Shown here: piece by piece, positions 1 through 22,738 of the stretch
Position numbering within the stretch: position 1 is the stretch's first letter
Layout: each line of letters begins with the position of its first letter
Source of the DNA: Hypomesus transpacificus
Taxonomy: Eukaryota > Chordata > Actinopteri > Osmeriformes > Osmeridae
Assembly (NCBI RefSeq): GCF_021917145.1
Contig: NC_061075.1
Coordinates: 7,556,968 to 7,620,967, forward strand
DNA length: 64,000 nt
Reading direction: 5' to 3'
The notes under the pieces: generated by a model
Database searches by the model: none
Told to the model about the DNA's origin: nothing
The model's input: only the letters and a program-made list of their open reading frames with translations
Made by a program: the position numbers and the translations under genes

Positions 1-1882
1 AGACCTGTCTGGTCTAGGGCTGTTTTCCTGGTGTGTAAATAAAGTAATGTAAAAGAATAGCTTGGTGAAAAGAGTTATTAATGGCCCCATACAGCCCCCC
101 TACAGTACACACATGTCAGATTCATCCGATCACTTCACACCTGTGGAGTTACAGTACTGTAAATTACCATGTCTCTGAAATATGAAGCTTACAGCACATA
201 TCTAAAACATATATAGTACTTCTCCGTTGGGGGTTTTAAAAGCATAGCATTTCAAACACTTGGAGAAATGAAATATAGTTTATAGAGAACATGACATAGC
301 TCCATCTGTTACCTGCAACGTAAATGGTGCGGCTTAGAGTAATTCTCCTCATAAAGCCAAATCCATCATATAATATAATCTCTCCAACAGCGCCAAAGAA
401 GGTCCCTGGTCTCTGGTTAGCACCTGTTGAACAGCTGGTGAAATGACAGAACCTGGTTTCTAAAGTCCTTCTTTGGTACCCTGGGAGTTCTGTAAACAGG
501 ATGTTCTCTCATTATATAAAATTGGAAAGAAAAAAAGGCTTATGGCTTGTGACTAGGCTACTTCATATTTCTGTTTTGGAAATAAGACTATTAGGCCTGC
601 ACGTTTGCGCTCAGCCACTGATGAAATTATTGGGGATTGATGAACATTACAGAGATCACGGGGAGAAAGGGCAAACTGTCAACCTCAGCCATGAATGACT
701 GACTGCTCCAAACTGTTAAGATGAAGGATATTGCATGACTTGATGTCATGAATCTTACATTTAAATACATATATTATCCAAGCCTATAGTCAGACAATCA
801 AGATACATTCAGGGGATAAGAATGAAGAAAAGTGATGAGGTGACAGGGCTGCCAACTGCCGTCTTCAAGATATATAGGACGCATTGTTATGCTGTGCCTC
901 GTGAAGGTAGAAGGTATTTCAAGTGAATGGTTATGAAACGTCGACGTTGACCGTTTTAATAAAGTCGAGCGTAGCAGGCCTTCGAGAGACTCTGCCCACT
1001 AGGTTTAGCGTGCTATCCCCAGCTGTGTGCGTGGCAGCTAACGCACAACTGGGATATTATTAATATTCTGGAATCGACATTGATAGGCCGTCTTTATTAG
1101 GTCCTAATGAAGATAAAAATGTGTTGTGTGATTTTTATGGAGGAAACTATATAAATGCAAATTCACCCTGGGACTGTTTTGCTCTTGCTTTTCCTCTCTA
1201 AGCAGCGGGACGGGCGGCTTTCGTCAGGCTGCCTGTCGCTGCGAGATTTGTAAACAATTTAAAGAACCAAATTGATTCACCCCCTCCTTCTCCCTTTCCC
1301 CTATTCTAATGATTTAACTGTATTACACAAGACACCCGAAGTTCAGCGGCGTACCTACTCCAAACAGGAAGTGAATGTTTGTAGTCTCAGCGTTTATCTG
1401 GAGGTAGCATCACGATAATGCTGTGAGACTGATTGGAAAGTAGATTTATTTGGATCGTGTAATAACCTGCGAGTCGCTTGAATCACCGTCAGAATCTTGT
1501 TAAGCCAGAACGTGAAATCTTTTCATGTGTAGGAGGGTGAGTAATCATTGGGGCACCACACTAATGGGTGACTAGTATGTCTCAGTAAGCAGTGAGATGC
1601 GGTGGATATCAGAAAGGTGTTGGATACAGACTGTGACTGAGGGCTACAAGGAGCCAGCTGGGAATTCCATCTAGAGCTGGAAAGACCTATGTAAGCATTG
1701 AGTACCTTCATTGCGTGCTTTTCAAGTGAGTTAACCTTGCACTTGATGAAGGTACTTTGCTAAGTGTCATGAAATTGAGATGAAAAAAAAAGCCTTGAGT
1801 ATGGTGGCCCGCTAGCTTCTTAGGTGGCAGGCTGTTCAATTCATTTCTAATGGACCTGAGCTCCTATTATCCGGAGGTCTCA

Positions 1883-1921
1883 GGTGTGTGTGTGGGTGTG
1901 TGCGTGCGCGCGCGCGCGTGT
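1883..1921. repeat. (GT)n/(GC)n alternating purine-pyrimidine tract
   Basis: GT dinucleotides pass into a GC run, giving about 39 bp of nearly perfect purine-pyrimidine alternation, the type of sequence that can adopt Z-DNA under supercoiling. Confidence 0.85.
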
Positions 1922-2837
1922 TTAATTTAGTTTACCATACCGACTCTATTTATTCAGCTCCCATAACTGGAAAATTGATTTCCTCGCTTTGCGTATGCTC
2001 ATTATTCACCAGTGTTGTACACCAACAAGCCTAAATGCATGGAAATAAAACATGAAACACTTGTGGGTTTTAATTAGCTTTTGCTACACTTGCTTCCACA
2101 CACAAACCGACAGAGAGAAAAAGGGAGGGGGTCTTTTTGAGTCGGTAGATAGAAGGCAATATATATTTTAGATTCAGAAAGCCTGCACAATGGCTGGACC
2201 ATATACTGAGGGCTAATCAACAAAACAGGCCTTTTCTTTTAGGCAACAAGGTTCATTCGCAGTGTTGAACCAAACTCAAATTGTCCTTTAATTTGTGAAT
2301 CGCAAAATGCATTGATCATCACAATAGTGAATAAATAGTACTTTAACCTTGTTATTGTAAGTTTGATTTGCATGAAATATGCTTGTTTTTCCATACATTA
2401 GGCATACATACAGAATAACACCCCAGATACTTCTCCATATTTGAACCTTCCTCATATCCTTATTCATTCAGCCTTTCGAGGCCAACCAGCCTCGATCTAA
2501 TATCTGCCAATTTAACCCCTACACAAACTCACCGCCCATCTTTAAGGTATGATAATCCATGAGTTAATTGCTCATTGTGTGTTAAAATGAAAACAAATAA
2601 GCCCTCATCTTGCCCCAGTTCTCTGCTCAGTCAGCTAGTAGTGTCACGTGGCGAAGGGACTGTGCCCCCTGGTCTGAACAGAGGAACTGGTACCGTAGCA
2701 TCTGGTGTCATTACCTGTTTATTTTGGGGGCAGTCACTGTGAAATCAGCAATTAACTCAAATACAGCCCCAGCTACACAGTGTTGTTTACTTTAACCTTG
2801 ATCACCTTTGGGAGGAGAGAGGGCATCACTCCCTCTG

Positions 2838-2976
2838 CACGCACGTGCACGTGCACATGCACATGCACGGACGCACACAAGTGCACCCATGCATGCACTC
2901 GCACACACTTAAACAGCACATGCACTCAGGCACACGCATCCACACAGACAAGCACAATTGTGCGTGCGCACACACT
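2838..2976. repeat. Degenerate CA/GCAC-rich microsatellite
   Basis: The tract is built of irregular GCAC, ACAC and GCAT units. The open frames on both strands here (Cys/Thr/His-rich) come from the repeat and are not genes. Confidence 0.8.
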
Positions 2977-3940
2977 AGACAAAAAGGAGAAAGGGTTATG
3001 TTATGAATTTGGATGAAAACCAAAGTTTGCACTAGTTTTAATGGATTTAATGACATAATACACTGAGAAAAATATGACCTTGAAACTCTCGAAGGAAACC
3101 AGTTGAATTGTCCTTCCCAAATGACAGGCAAACAAACAGAACCACTTTTGTGCGGTAGAGGTCACAATAATTAATTGCAAGGTGAATTTATCTCTATAGA
3201 TGATGAAACTCTGTCCTGGTTTGAATATATTTTATATAATTAAAACCTTCATTTACAAACCTGAATAATAATCAATAGTTTTTTCCCTCAGTGCGGAATG
3301 TTTGAAAATGTGTTTAGCATATCATAAAAAGTTGTTTGATTAACTTTTGTTCAAGTGAACATTTGAATGTCTGTAAGTGTAGGAAAAGGACAATTTAGAT
3401 GTAATTCTGTGAAATAAACAGCATTAATGGTATCATTCTCACCCAAACAGTCAGTGCCAGTACGATCGACAAAAGATTCAACGTCAGAAACACACCGAGG
3501 TGCTGCTGCCCTGAGATGAAATAAGAAAAAGACCATGATTCCATTTAATGGCCTTTGAAAATATATGATGACAGCAAGATAACCACATGTTTTTGCCAGA
3601 GACGTCCATGCCTACAGTAATAGGCCCTCTCCTCTTATTCTGAAAGCTTGCACAAATCTCTATATTATGTCAAATTAGCCGGTGCAATTTCAGAGGGCTG
3701 AAAAATAATTTGATTCACCAAATACCAGATAGATAATTGCAGTTGATGGTTCCAGTAAGCTTGAAAAAGTTGAATGTGCGCTGCGCCTCCACAATACACT
3801 GTTGTCAATTAGAGGTATCAATATTTTTCAGACGGTTTTTATGAAGCTGTAAAATCCTGTTAAGTAGAACATGCTGGTAAGTGCGGGAAGGAGAGTATGT
3901 TGGAGAGATAATGGGGACTATGCTCTGCTCTACCCTACCC

Positions 3941-4105
3941 TGCCACCCACCCCCCACACTACCCTACCCCACCCCACAACTCATACCAAACCCACCCACC
4001 CCACACCCTACCCCACACCCTACCCCAACCCTCACCCTACCCCACACCACACCCTACTCCAACCCTCACCCTACCCCACACCCTACCCCAACTTTCACCC
4101 TAAGT
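3941..4105. repeat. Pyrimidine-rich CCCTA/CCCCACA minisatellite
   Basis: About 165 bp of degenerate CCCTACCCCACA and CCCTACCCCAAC units. One strand is C-rich and the other G-rich, so it resembles telomeric CCCTAA loosely but has no regular 6-bp period. Confidence 0.8.
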
Positions 4106-4614
4106 TAGTTTCATTGTCTTATCTTTTTTTTTTTCTTATTTAATGCTGTGGATTGCTGTTCCATCCCAGTTTGATTAGGCCTACAGTTTCAAATTTGTCA
4201 GTGCAGAAAGTGCTTGATTTTGTTGTTTGTTTTCTGATGACATGAATATGAGCCATAAAGTTCCAACTGTATTACTGTATTGATCTAATCTCCAAGGCAA
4301 CTCTCAGGCAACAAAGAGTTTGCCATCTGGGATTTACCTCTGGGAAGTGTGTGGTATTGCTGTAGATGTTGCTCCACTTCAGCAACGTCTTCAGGGAGTG
4401 GGTGGGGAGGGTGAAATCATTGAGGTTGTCTAGGGTAACAGCATAGAGTTAGAAGAATGAAACGTTCTCTCTGGTTCAACTGTTTCTTGGTATTTGCTGC
4501 CATCTGGTGGCCATCATTATAATTGATCAAATGTTAAATGTTCTACGATTTTATGTCGGCAAGAGTACTTGGGCATCAAGTGGTATTCACGTTGTGTATA
4601 GGGCTAATATAGTT

Positions 4615-4735
4615 TGTGGGTTTACCTCAGTGGTTAAAGCATTTGACTGCAGATCAAAAAGTTGCAGATTCAAAAAAAACCCTTTACTGTACACTACTTT
4701 GGCTAAAAGTGTCCCGTGAATGAATAACATTTTTA
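4615..4735 (+). mobile_element. tRNA-derived SINE fragment
   Basis: The text CCTCAGTGGTTAAAGCATTT followed by GACTGCAGATCAA matches the A-box to anticodon-arm region of a tRNA-Cys-like gene, followed by a degraded B-box (GTTGCAGATTCAA). It ends with CTACTTTGGCTAAAAGTG, like the 3' tail of fish SINEs that share LINE ends. It cannot fold as a complete tRNA, so it is a SINE relic. Related heads lie on the minus strand near 57.8-58.0 kb. Confidence 0.6.
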
Positions 4736-5600
4736 AAACTCCAGAAACATTGTGGACAGGAAATGAAACATTGCACAATTTGGTCTTAATTTCTTAAATA
4801 TTTGTCGTCTCTAAAGGGAACAGACTTAAAGTGATTCCGTGAGCTCTGCAGATCTTCAAACAATGCTTCACCTAATTGAAACCTCCAATGTTGTCCCATG
4901 TTTCAGAGCCCCGAGTCCGATTACAACCATGCGCCAAATCATCCGGTAAAACTGGTCTGTGCACGGTTAAAAGGTCTGAGTCAAACCAGGCCACTTAAAG
5001 ACCCAGGCTTGTATGAAAAGTCTCATGCGCATGGTTATCTTTGCTTGATTAGTTGTGTCTGACAGTTGCTCTTTGTGGATATAGGTTAAAAGACCCAAGG
5101 TCAAACCTTGAATACTGACAAGCAATGGATTAACACCTGTGACACTTTTAAAGTGCAAATGTCATTAACCCATGGGAGTGACACACACACAGACACTAGA
5201 GAATTATAGGCTAATTTTCCTTAGCACTACATTGCTCCTGTTAAGATGTATTTTAGCATTACATTTCAACTTCTCAGAAGCATTAGGTTTAGTGACTACT
5301 GTATCGTATTGTTTAATGTGTAGATTATACATGATCTATTCACCCAAATTTGCATGCGTTTTTTAAGGGGCGTTTTAGGTATCGATTTAGTGTTGTAACT
5401 GATCAGATTAGTGTCTACATACTAAAATATTATATAACTAGGATATGTTGCAACAGAAAGCAAATGAAATTTAAAGGCACACGTTGCTATTACACTGCCC
5501 TTATTTTTTTATGGGTAGCTGTCCAGGGTGCTGATTCAGGTGAAGGGAAGGCGGAAGCAAATGTCTATAGTTGATGGAGGCTATATTCGATTATCGCTCA

Positions 5601-6844
5601 TAAGGCTTGTCTTCATCACACATGGTGAGGTGATTTCCTGACGCTCTGCAACCGAGAAACCAAAACAAACACACCACGAGCAAGAGACAGACAGATGTTG
5701 GCTTCCGTCGAAAGCAGTGAGGTATTTTCCGGGCAGACCCTTATTATGAATGTAGGCTGCACCGGAATCGAAGCTGTCCGAACGGGATTGTATTGTTAAT
5801 ATATATGCATTACAAGGTTTAGATTGAGTACTTGACTTCCAATTGCAGTTTAGATTGTTGTTTCTGAATGCGACGGATTGGGAGGAATCTGTGGGCGTGG
5901 AACTGAGATTACAGATTTCCCTTGCCGCCCCCCCTCCCCCAGCAACACCAATACACCACCCTAACCACCAACTCCCAGCCTAATACCCACCAAGGCCGAG
6001 GATGGAGCGAATAAACTACAGATATTCTTACGGAGCCTTGGATAAACGTTAACTATTAGGCGTCAGTAGTTGTTCCTTTTGTGAGCTGATAGCCTGTTTG
6101 CTGCTCATTTGGAACAATAAACACAGGCTGTTAACTGATCGATCTTTATTTGGATTCGTATCGTGAATGCTTGTATTTCGGACCATGGAACGTTCGCTTT
6201 CCCGACACCAAACCGCTATAATCGACTAGACTATCTGAGATGCTTCGTTTTTTACATTTTCGAGTACAAATATTGTTTCCACGCCGGTTATTGTTAAGAT
6301 GTTTCCGATGCTGAAAATCAAAGCGGAGCCTTAAGGACTTGTCACCTGATACAGCGAGGCCCCATGGAAACTGCGACAATTTGGGATATAGCCTAATACC
6401 ATATAAACTTCAAGTGAAATATATGTTCTGATTGCCCAAATGGATTCGTGCATGGACAAGCAATTTATATTAAAAAAAGCCCAAACATAATTGGATTGTT
6501 CTTAAATGATTCATTTTAGAATTCCCAGGTCTGGCTGAGCCACCTGCTTTCATATTTCCACCGACGTGCGCTTTGAGGGTAACTAAAACAGCAGGATTTA
6601 TTACAAATTCTGCTACAAACAAAGCGCCAACAATTTTTAGATATTGACTGAACAAACCAAAGACTTATCACGATTGCACACAGTGGCATGGGGCATTGCT
6701 GAACAAGATTATGCATTCTACTCGATTTACTTAATCTGGGCATTACGTTTCAATCTTAAAAAGAGGGCAAGTCGAGGGTTTTACGCTTCTTGGGAATCCT
6801 CTCGCGCAAGTGTGTGTGTGAGAAATTGCGAGAGAGGGGCCAAC
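5601..6844 (+). promoter_or_regulatory. CAMK4 upstream region and probable 5' UTR
   Basis: This is the 1.2 kb before the CAMK4 start codon. No TATA box at a convincing distance or CpG island is obvious. The frame of exon 1 stays open upstream to about 6644, but the first in-frame ATG giving a CAMK4-like N-terminus is at 6845. Where transcription begins cannot be fixed from the sequence alone. Confidence 0.35.
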
Positions 6845-18142
<11,298 letters not shown>

Positions 18143-18596
18143 GTGACAGGTTCCAAAGACACAAGTTACAAGCATTCGAGAACTCGTACTGGTGGATTCA
18201 GCAGCTAATGCCGTTGTGCTGTAGAGTCTTGCAGAGACTTGCGTGATATGACGAGAGAAATTATGACTGCGTTGAAGAAGAAGGCTTGGCGACTGATTGA
18301 CTTGTCTCACACTTCACCTTCCTCTGGGCCGCATAGTCTGGAAAAAACGACCGATTTGACATCCCTCCATATAACTTGTCCTTCATTGTGTGAGATGATG
18401 AGTTTGGAGATGTAAAATAGATCAGTAAATTAGCTTTTAACTTCGGTCTCCACTTTGCTGCCTACCTGACCTGCTTTAACTTATCTACTTTTCCATTTGT
18501 TTTCAAGGCGAGGTCGACCAGGAGAAAGGTTTTTGTTAGGGACAACTTGAAAAGACAATCTGTTTTCATACTTTGTATGCTCTGCACCTTTCTACT

Positions 18597-18602
18597 AATA
18601 AA
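18597..18602 (+). terminator. CAMK4 poly(A) signal candidate
   Basis: AATAAA lies 455 bp after the CAMK4 stop codon and is the first canonical hexamer on the + strand there. Alternative downstream sites are possible. Confidence 0.5.
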
Positions 18603-19913
18603 TGTTGGGATCTACTGACTTCATATGCAAACTCATGAATACAAATATAATCCTCTTCTTGCACCTCATTGCTTTCAGGTAGTAAATATATTGTATTTGT
18701 GAGCTGACGAATATAGTCAAGATGTATTGTAAAATGTTTACTTTGCAATTATTGTAAATGCTGACCTAATGTTTGCTCTATATATGGTTCGAATCAAAAC
18801 AGATAACAGCGACAAAATAACAGTCATTGTTGTAAATATCAAAGTCAACAAGTCAACAGCTATTTCAAATCCTTTAATCCAAACCTTCTCACCCAATCTC
18901 ACCCTCCACCACACTCTCTACCTCTCTTTGTACAGGCGCTTCCAACCTGTGATAGCAGATTCTGTAAAGAGACACCACTACTGAAATATATACGAAGCAA
19001 AACAGAGCGTTTCCCCAAACCGCCCTTCAAATGATATTGCCAGTGCCAGGCAAACACCTCTGAGGAGAAAACGTCATTATCATAAGCAAAGGGCTTTTCC
19101 AGTTTCAAACAGTTGGAAATCAAAATGTTGTGATCAAAATGAAACAGTTTCTTATTTCCTTGAGTAAGTTTCTGTTTAATGGGCACACATTTGCTTTTCT
19201 GGAATGCATTATCTTACTAACTCCAACATTGCCAAATAGTAAGTCTTGTATATTGCTGACATAAGAAAGGTAGAAAATAATTTGCAGGATGTGATGTTTA
19301 AAGTGGATTTTTGCTTATTAATATTATTATTGAATGCACAACATATTTATTTAGTGGGAAAACACCCCAGTTGTAGTTAAATATATTGTATTTGTTGTGT
19401 AGTTTCAGTATTTCCTGTTTTCTTGATGAAAAAGGTACTTTATTTTGGAACATATTTTAGACAGAATATTGAAACCAATAATCATAGCTATATAAAGAGT
19501 GGGGAATCTATAGGTGAGTGTACAGTTCTATTATTTTTGGATGTTCTATCATATCACAATAATCCCAATGAATCAGATTTGATTGTTCTGTATTCTGCAT
19601 AAATATTAAAAACAGCACATGTTTACAATGGTAGATGCTGTTAACAGATATTAAAATGAATAAAATGTGGATTTTAAAGTCAAACACTGGCTTTTGAATG
19701 TAATGTGACCTGAATGACAGTTCATTGAAACTAGGCATGGGAATGAACAGGCCACTGATAATAAAAAAAGCGATTTTGTAGCCAGTTACCTACCAACCTA
19801 CCAACCAACCTACCTACCTACTGACCTAAAATAGGCCTTCTGGGGGGGGGGAAGTATTACCACAGAGCTGAACGTAATGTAAAAGTACAACATTATACTT
19901 CCAGATATTGTAC
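18603..19913. other. AT-rich intergenic DNA between CAMK4 and the Ig-like genes
   Basis: About 1.3 kb between convergent genes. It contains AT-rich sequence and a short ACCT microsatellite near 19.79 kb. No conserved coding exon is seen. A clear AATAAA for the minus-strand gene is not found close to its stop (the nearest TTTATT is near 19.34 kb). Confidence 0.6.
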
Positions 19914-20562
19914 TTAACTAAAGCCAAAACACCGAGAGGATTGGATCCCATTCCTAAACGCATGTCCTGCTTGCATGACTCCACATGAATAGCTACTGCT
20001 GGGGTTCCATTCCTCTGCAGAAACGTTCCAGATACCAGTGATGGTGTGGGTTCCATCTTGTTCCCTGGCTGTCAGAATAGAGTTTTGCTTTGGGTCCACC
20101 ACTGTGCTGTTGACCCACCAGGTCATGTCTGCGTGCGTTGGCTCTAGGCCACTGAGAACACACACCAACACTGGGGTGGTTCCATGGTTACCGTCCACTG
20201 AAGACAGGATGACAACAGAGGGATCAGTGCTTTGTAAACCTGTGAATAACAGACAAAAGACAAATTAAAACGAAGTTTCGGGGGAAATATTTGAGGGGTT
20301 ACCTTTGGAAGTCGAAACGTTTTCACAATGATTATTTCCTTAGTAAAGATTACCTTTCACAAAAAGCTCAATCCCTTTACTGAAAAATGCCTCCTTCTGT
20401 GTCTGCTCACTGCTGTATACACACCTGAGAAGACAATTTTATCATTAGAATAAGAATATCTGAACTATTAATATAATATGAAATGATACTATGATGTGAG
20501 TTATTTATTGGACAAGCTTACCTCAGTAGTAATAAAGTGAAAGCCAGCCTTCCTGTTGTCAT
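19914..20562 (-). CDS. Lambda-5/IGLL1-like protein: leader, J-like exon and Ig C1 domain
   Basis: Three exons on the minus strand: 20562-20522 (leader MTTGRLAFTLLLL), 20424-20354 (J-like) and 20239-19914 (Ig constant domain and stop). Junction phases agree, giving 145 aa. The J-like exon has its own splice acceptor and ends EAFFSKGIELFVK, which aligns with the F-G-x-G-T-x-L-x-V strand of Ig J segments, with Ser in place of the first Gly. The C domain has the canonical Cys64 and Cys123, Trp78 and an SYSC-VM--G motif as in lambda chains. A free Cys141 lies four residues before the end, where light chains bond to heavy chains. Sequons: NST (81) and NVS (109). Leader / J-like / C is the exon plan of lambda-5, the non-rearranging part of the surrogate light chain. 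Alternatives are pre-TCR-alpha (normally no J-like exon) or the J-C end of a germline-joined light chain. I am confident that it is an Ig-superfamily gene and less so of the name. Confidence 0.72.
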
Positions 20563-20689
20563 TTTCGCAGAGTGGGTCAAGTCACTACATGGGAGAAGAA
20601 AAAGTGCCTCTTGTTCTGAATCCAGCAAGCAGGATAGTTATCCAATCCTATGCCCCTTCGTCTTAAACTAGAGCGATTCCAAACACAAC

Positions 20690-20785
20690 CTCTCTCAAAC
20701 ACCCCCCACACACACTCACACACATACAGACACATGCACATTGGCACACACACAAACGCAGACACATAGACAAAGACACACACTC
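20690..20785. repeat. (CA)n-rich microsatellite
   Basis: CACA/ACAGACACATG units between the two Ig-like genes. Confidence 0.85.
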
Positions 20786-21334
20786 ATGTAGCAAATCAGC
20801 ATTGGCCTTTAGTTTACTTACCACATTTGAATGCTATATATGCTCCTCTTAACTTATACTTTTACAGCAGACTTTCTCAATTAAAAGAAAACATGCCAGA
20901 CCATTGAGGTGGAACAGCTTTGTTGTCCCAAAGGAGCCTCCTGTCTCTCAGGCTCAAAACAAGTAGATCAGTTATTCAGTTAGGAGGAGTATAGAAAAAA
21001 ACGTACCAACTGTTCTTTCCTGTTTTTCTGTCTTAAACAGATGTACGCTTATTAGGAAGCCATCCAGTGTGGAGGGTTTGGTATGATTCTGGCCAGAACA
21101 TAATCATTATCTGTCTTTTGAGTTCTAACTCAGTTAAATCACCTCTGCTGGTTTCCAATTAGTTAACTACTTATTGTGAGAATTGTGTTCAAGCCTTCAT
21201 GCCGAGTTCAACATTAAAACTATCAGCTGTAGCACTGTATGGAGGTGCATTCTATGAAGGAAGCCCGACTGAATCAGACTTCAAAACTACAGCAGAAGAA
21301 AAAAAATCGAAAACATCAAACATTTCAGTCAACA

Positions 21335-21340
21335 TTTATT
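21335..21340 (-). terminator. Poly(A) signal of the VpreB-like gene
   Basis: AATAAA on the minus strand (TTTATT on +), 50 bp after the stop codon at 21390-21392. It supports a transcript that ends within the V exon rather than always splicing onward. Confidence 0.65.
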
Positions 21341-21389
21341 ATCAAACAGATTTATGAGTGACAAAATCGGAAAGCCATGGCCCTCATCC

Positions 21390-22016
21390 TCACGGTCTCC
21401 TTTTAACATTCCCATCTCCATGGTAACCCAGTCCACAGTAATACACAGCTGTGTCACTCTCTGTCGATCCTTGGATCACCAGCTGATGGACATGTGGTCC
21501 ACTCTTGCCAGGCCGGGCGGTGAACTTGTCCGGTTGGAAGCCTTGGCCGTAGATGACAAGGAAGACGTTGGTCAGAGGGTAGCTCAGGATGAGCTCAGGT
21601 TTCTCCGCGTGTCTGTGTTTGTACCAGCTGAAAGTACTCTTGTTGAAGGAGATGGACAAGGGACAGTCAAGAATGGCATTTTCCCCCATTTTTACTGATA
21701 GCTTGCTGCTGGACTCTCCTCTCCATAGGCCTGCAACAGACAACATCTACTGAATTGTCGGTGCAATGACATTAAATATTTTTCCAACAAACGTCACTTC
21801 TAGCTATCATTCAATTCTTTTGGAATTAGGCTTCCATTCATTCATTTTATTCGTTTATTTGGAAATTAATAATACATTATTTTATTCGTACTGACTGGAA
21901 ATAAATTATGAACACTGTACAGCACTGATACAATATATGCTTCCATACAATGAAACATGTTATGGAGGAAAACACTTACCAAACAGCACACTTGACAAAA
22001 AGAGTATTCCTTTCAT
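21390..22016 (-). CDS. VpreB-like single Ig V-domain protein
   Basis: Two minus-strand exons: 22016-21980 (signal peptide MKGILFLSSVLF) and 21730-21390 (V domain and stop), together 125 aa; mammalian VPREB3 is about 123 aa. The domain has Cys35, FSWYK (Trp48), and SDTAVYYC (Cys111), all hallmarks of an Ig/TCR V set. After YYC it continues GLGYHGDG and a basic tail ending KRRP, with no FGxG J strand, no recombination heptamer or nonamer that I can find, and an immediate stop. A signal exon, one V exon and a short charged non-J tail is the VpreB plan. The lambda-5-like gene follows 0.8 kb downstream on the same strand. A GT (21393-21392) just before the stop could act as a donor and is phase-compatible with the J-like exon. 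Alternatives are a NITR-type receptor lacking its membrane exon, or an orphan V. Confidence 0.75.
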
Positions 22017-22033
22017 GTCTTCTGTGTTTTCTG

Positions 22034-22043
22034 TTTCTGTTCC
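22034..22043 (-). promoter_or_regulatory. ETS-IRF composite element (EICE)-like site
   Basis: On the minus strand GGAACAGAAA matches the PU.1/IRF4-IRF8 consensus GGAANNGAAA and continues CAGAAAA. It lies about 18 bp before the V-gene ATG, so it may be in the promoter or the 5' UTR. EICE sites are typical of Ig light-chain enhancers; function here is inference. Confidence 0.35.
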
Positions 22044-22738
22044 TGTGTGTGTGTGTTTTTGTTTCTGAACGAAAGTAGGCAGGTGTCAAACTAACTGAGG
22101 TTCCAAGTCTCTTGTTATTGTATTCATAATCCATAGCCAATCTCTGTCTGTGGTGGGACCAGGAAATATTTACCCCTTTTTTTGTTTTTTAACCCCTCCC
22201 TATTGTTATAGTTTATGAAAAGGAAATGTCCTGTGTCATTGTAAAAAAAAAGAAAGAGGATTTTTTTTAAGTCCCTTCACTGGAGACTATTCACAACACA
22301 AAAAGACTTTAGAGAGATTAGACAAACACACTCACCGTGTACTTTGAATATCTCCTTTATGTCAAAAAAGAGTACTCAAGCATAGAACAGTAGGTGACTG
22401 TGTCTTTGACAATAATCCCTTTAAAATTATGTGGCATTTAGGCCAGGTCTCCTTGGGTGAAAAGCAAACAAGGCGCCCTTCAGTTATACAGTTGCTTTCT
22501 ATTCAATATCTGTTTTCTAAAGCATGTTTCCTATAGTGTCACATTAGTGGTTGTTTATGGAAAACAGAGAGAAAGCAAGTAATTACAATACCTGCTGCTA
22601 GATGGAGCTAGACTAAATCTATCCCCACTTTTTCCGTTTCAGTTGTAGTGTAGCTGTAGGTAACTGCAACATGACAGGCCCCTCCCTTACCCTAAGTTTC
22701 TTTCCAGCTACTTTCTTTTCACCACCTGGGAGTTGTGT

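Larger units (their letters stand above)
1..5600. other. Upstream intergenic DNA without a recognised gene
   Basis: I find no conserved protein, paired splice sites or RNA gene in this stretch. All open frames are short and have no recognisable domain. It holds microsatellites near 1.9, 2.9 and 4.0 kb and a SINE fragment near 4.6 kb, listed separately. An AATAAA hexamer at 38-43 could be the poly(A) signal of a + strand gene ending just before the window, but no coding sequence supports that. Confidence 0.6.

Noticed and set aside
3941-4105. Interstitial telomere repeat
   Set aside because: CCCTA units occur but without a regular CCCTAA period; it is a degenerate pyrimidine-rich minisatellite.
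4615-4690. Functional tRNA-Cys gene
   Set aside because: The acceptor and T arms are degraded and it continues into a SINE tail.
19914-20562. Pre-T-cell receptor alpha
   Set aside because: pTalpha has no J-like exon and carries a membrane segment and cytoplasmic tail; neither is present after this C domain.
21390-21730. A rearranging Ig or TCR V segment
   Set aside because: No RSS heptamer or nonamer follows the YYC codons; instead there is a coding tail, a stop and a poly(A) signal.
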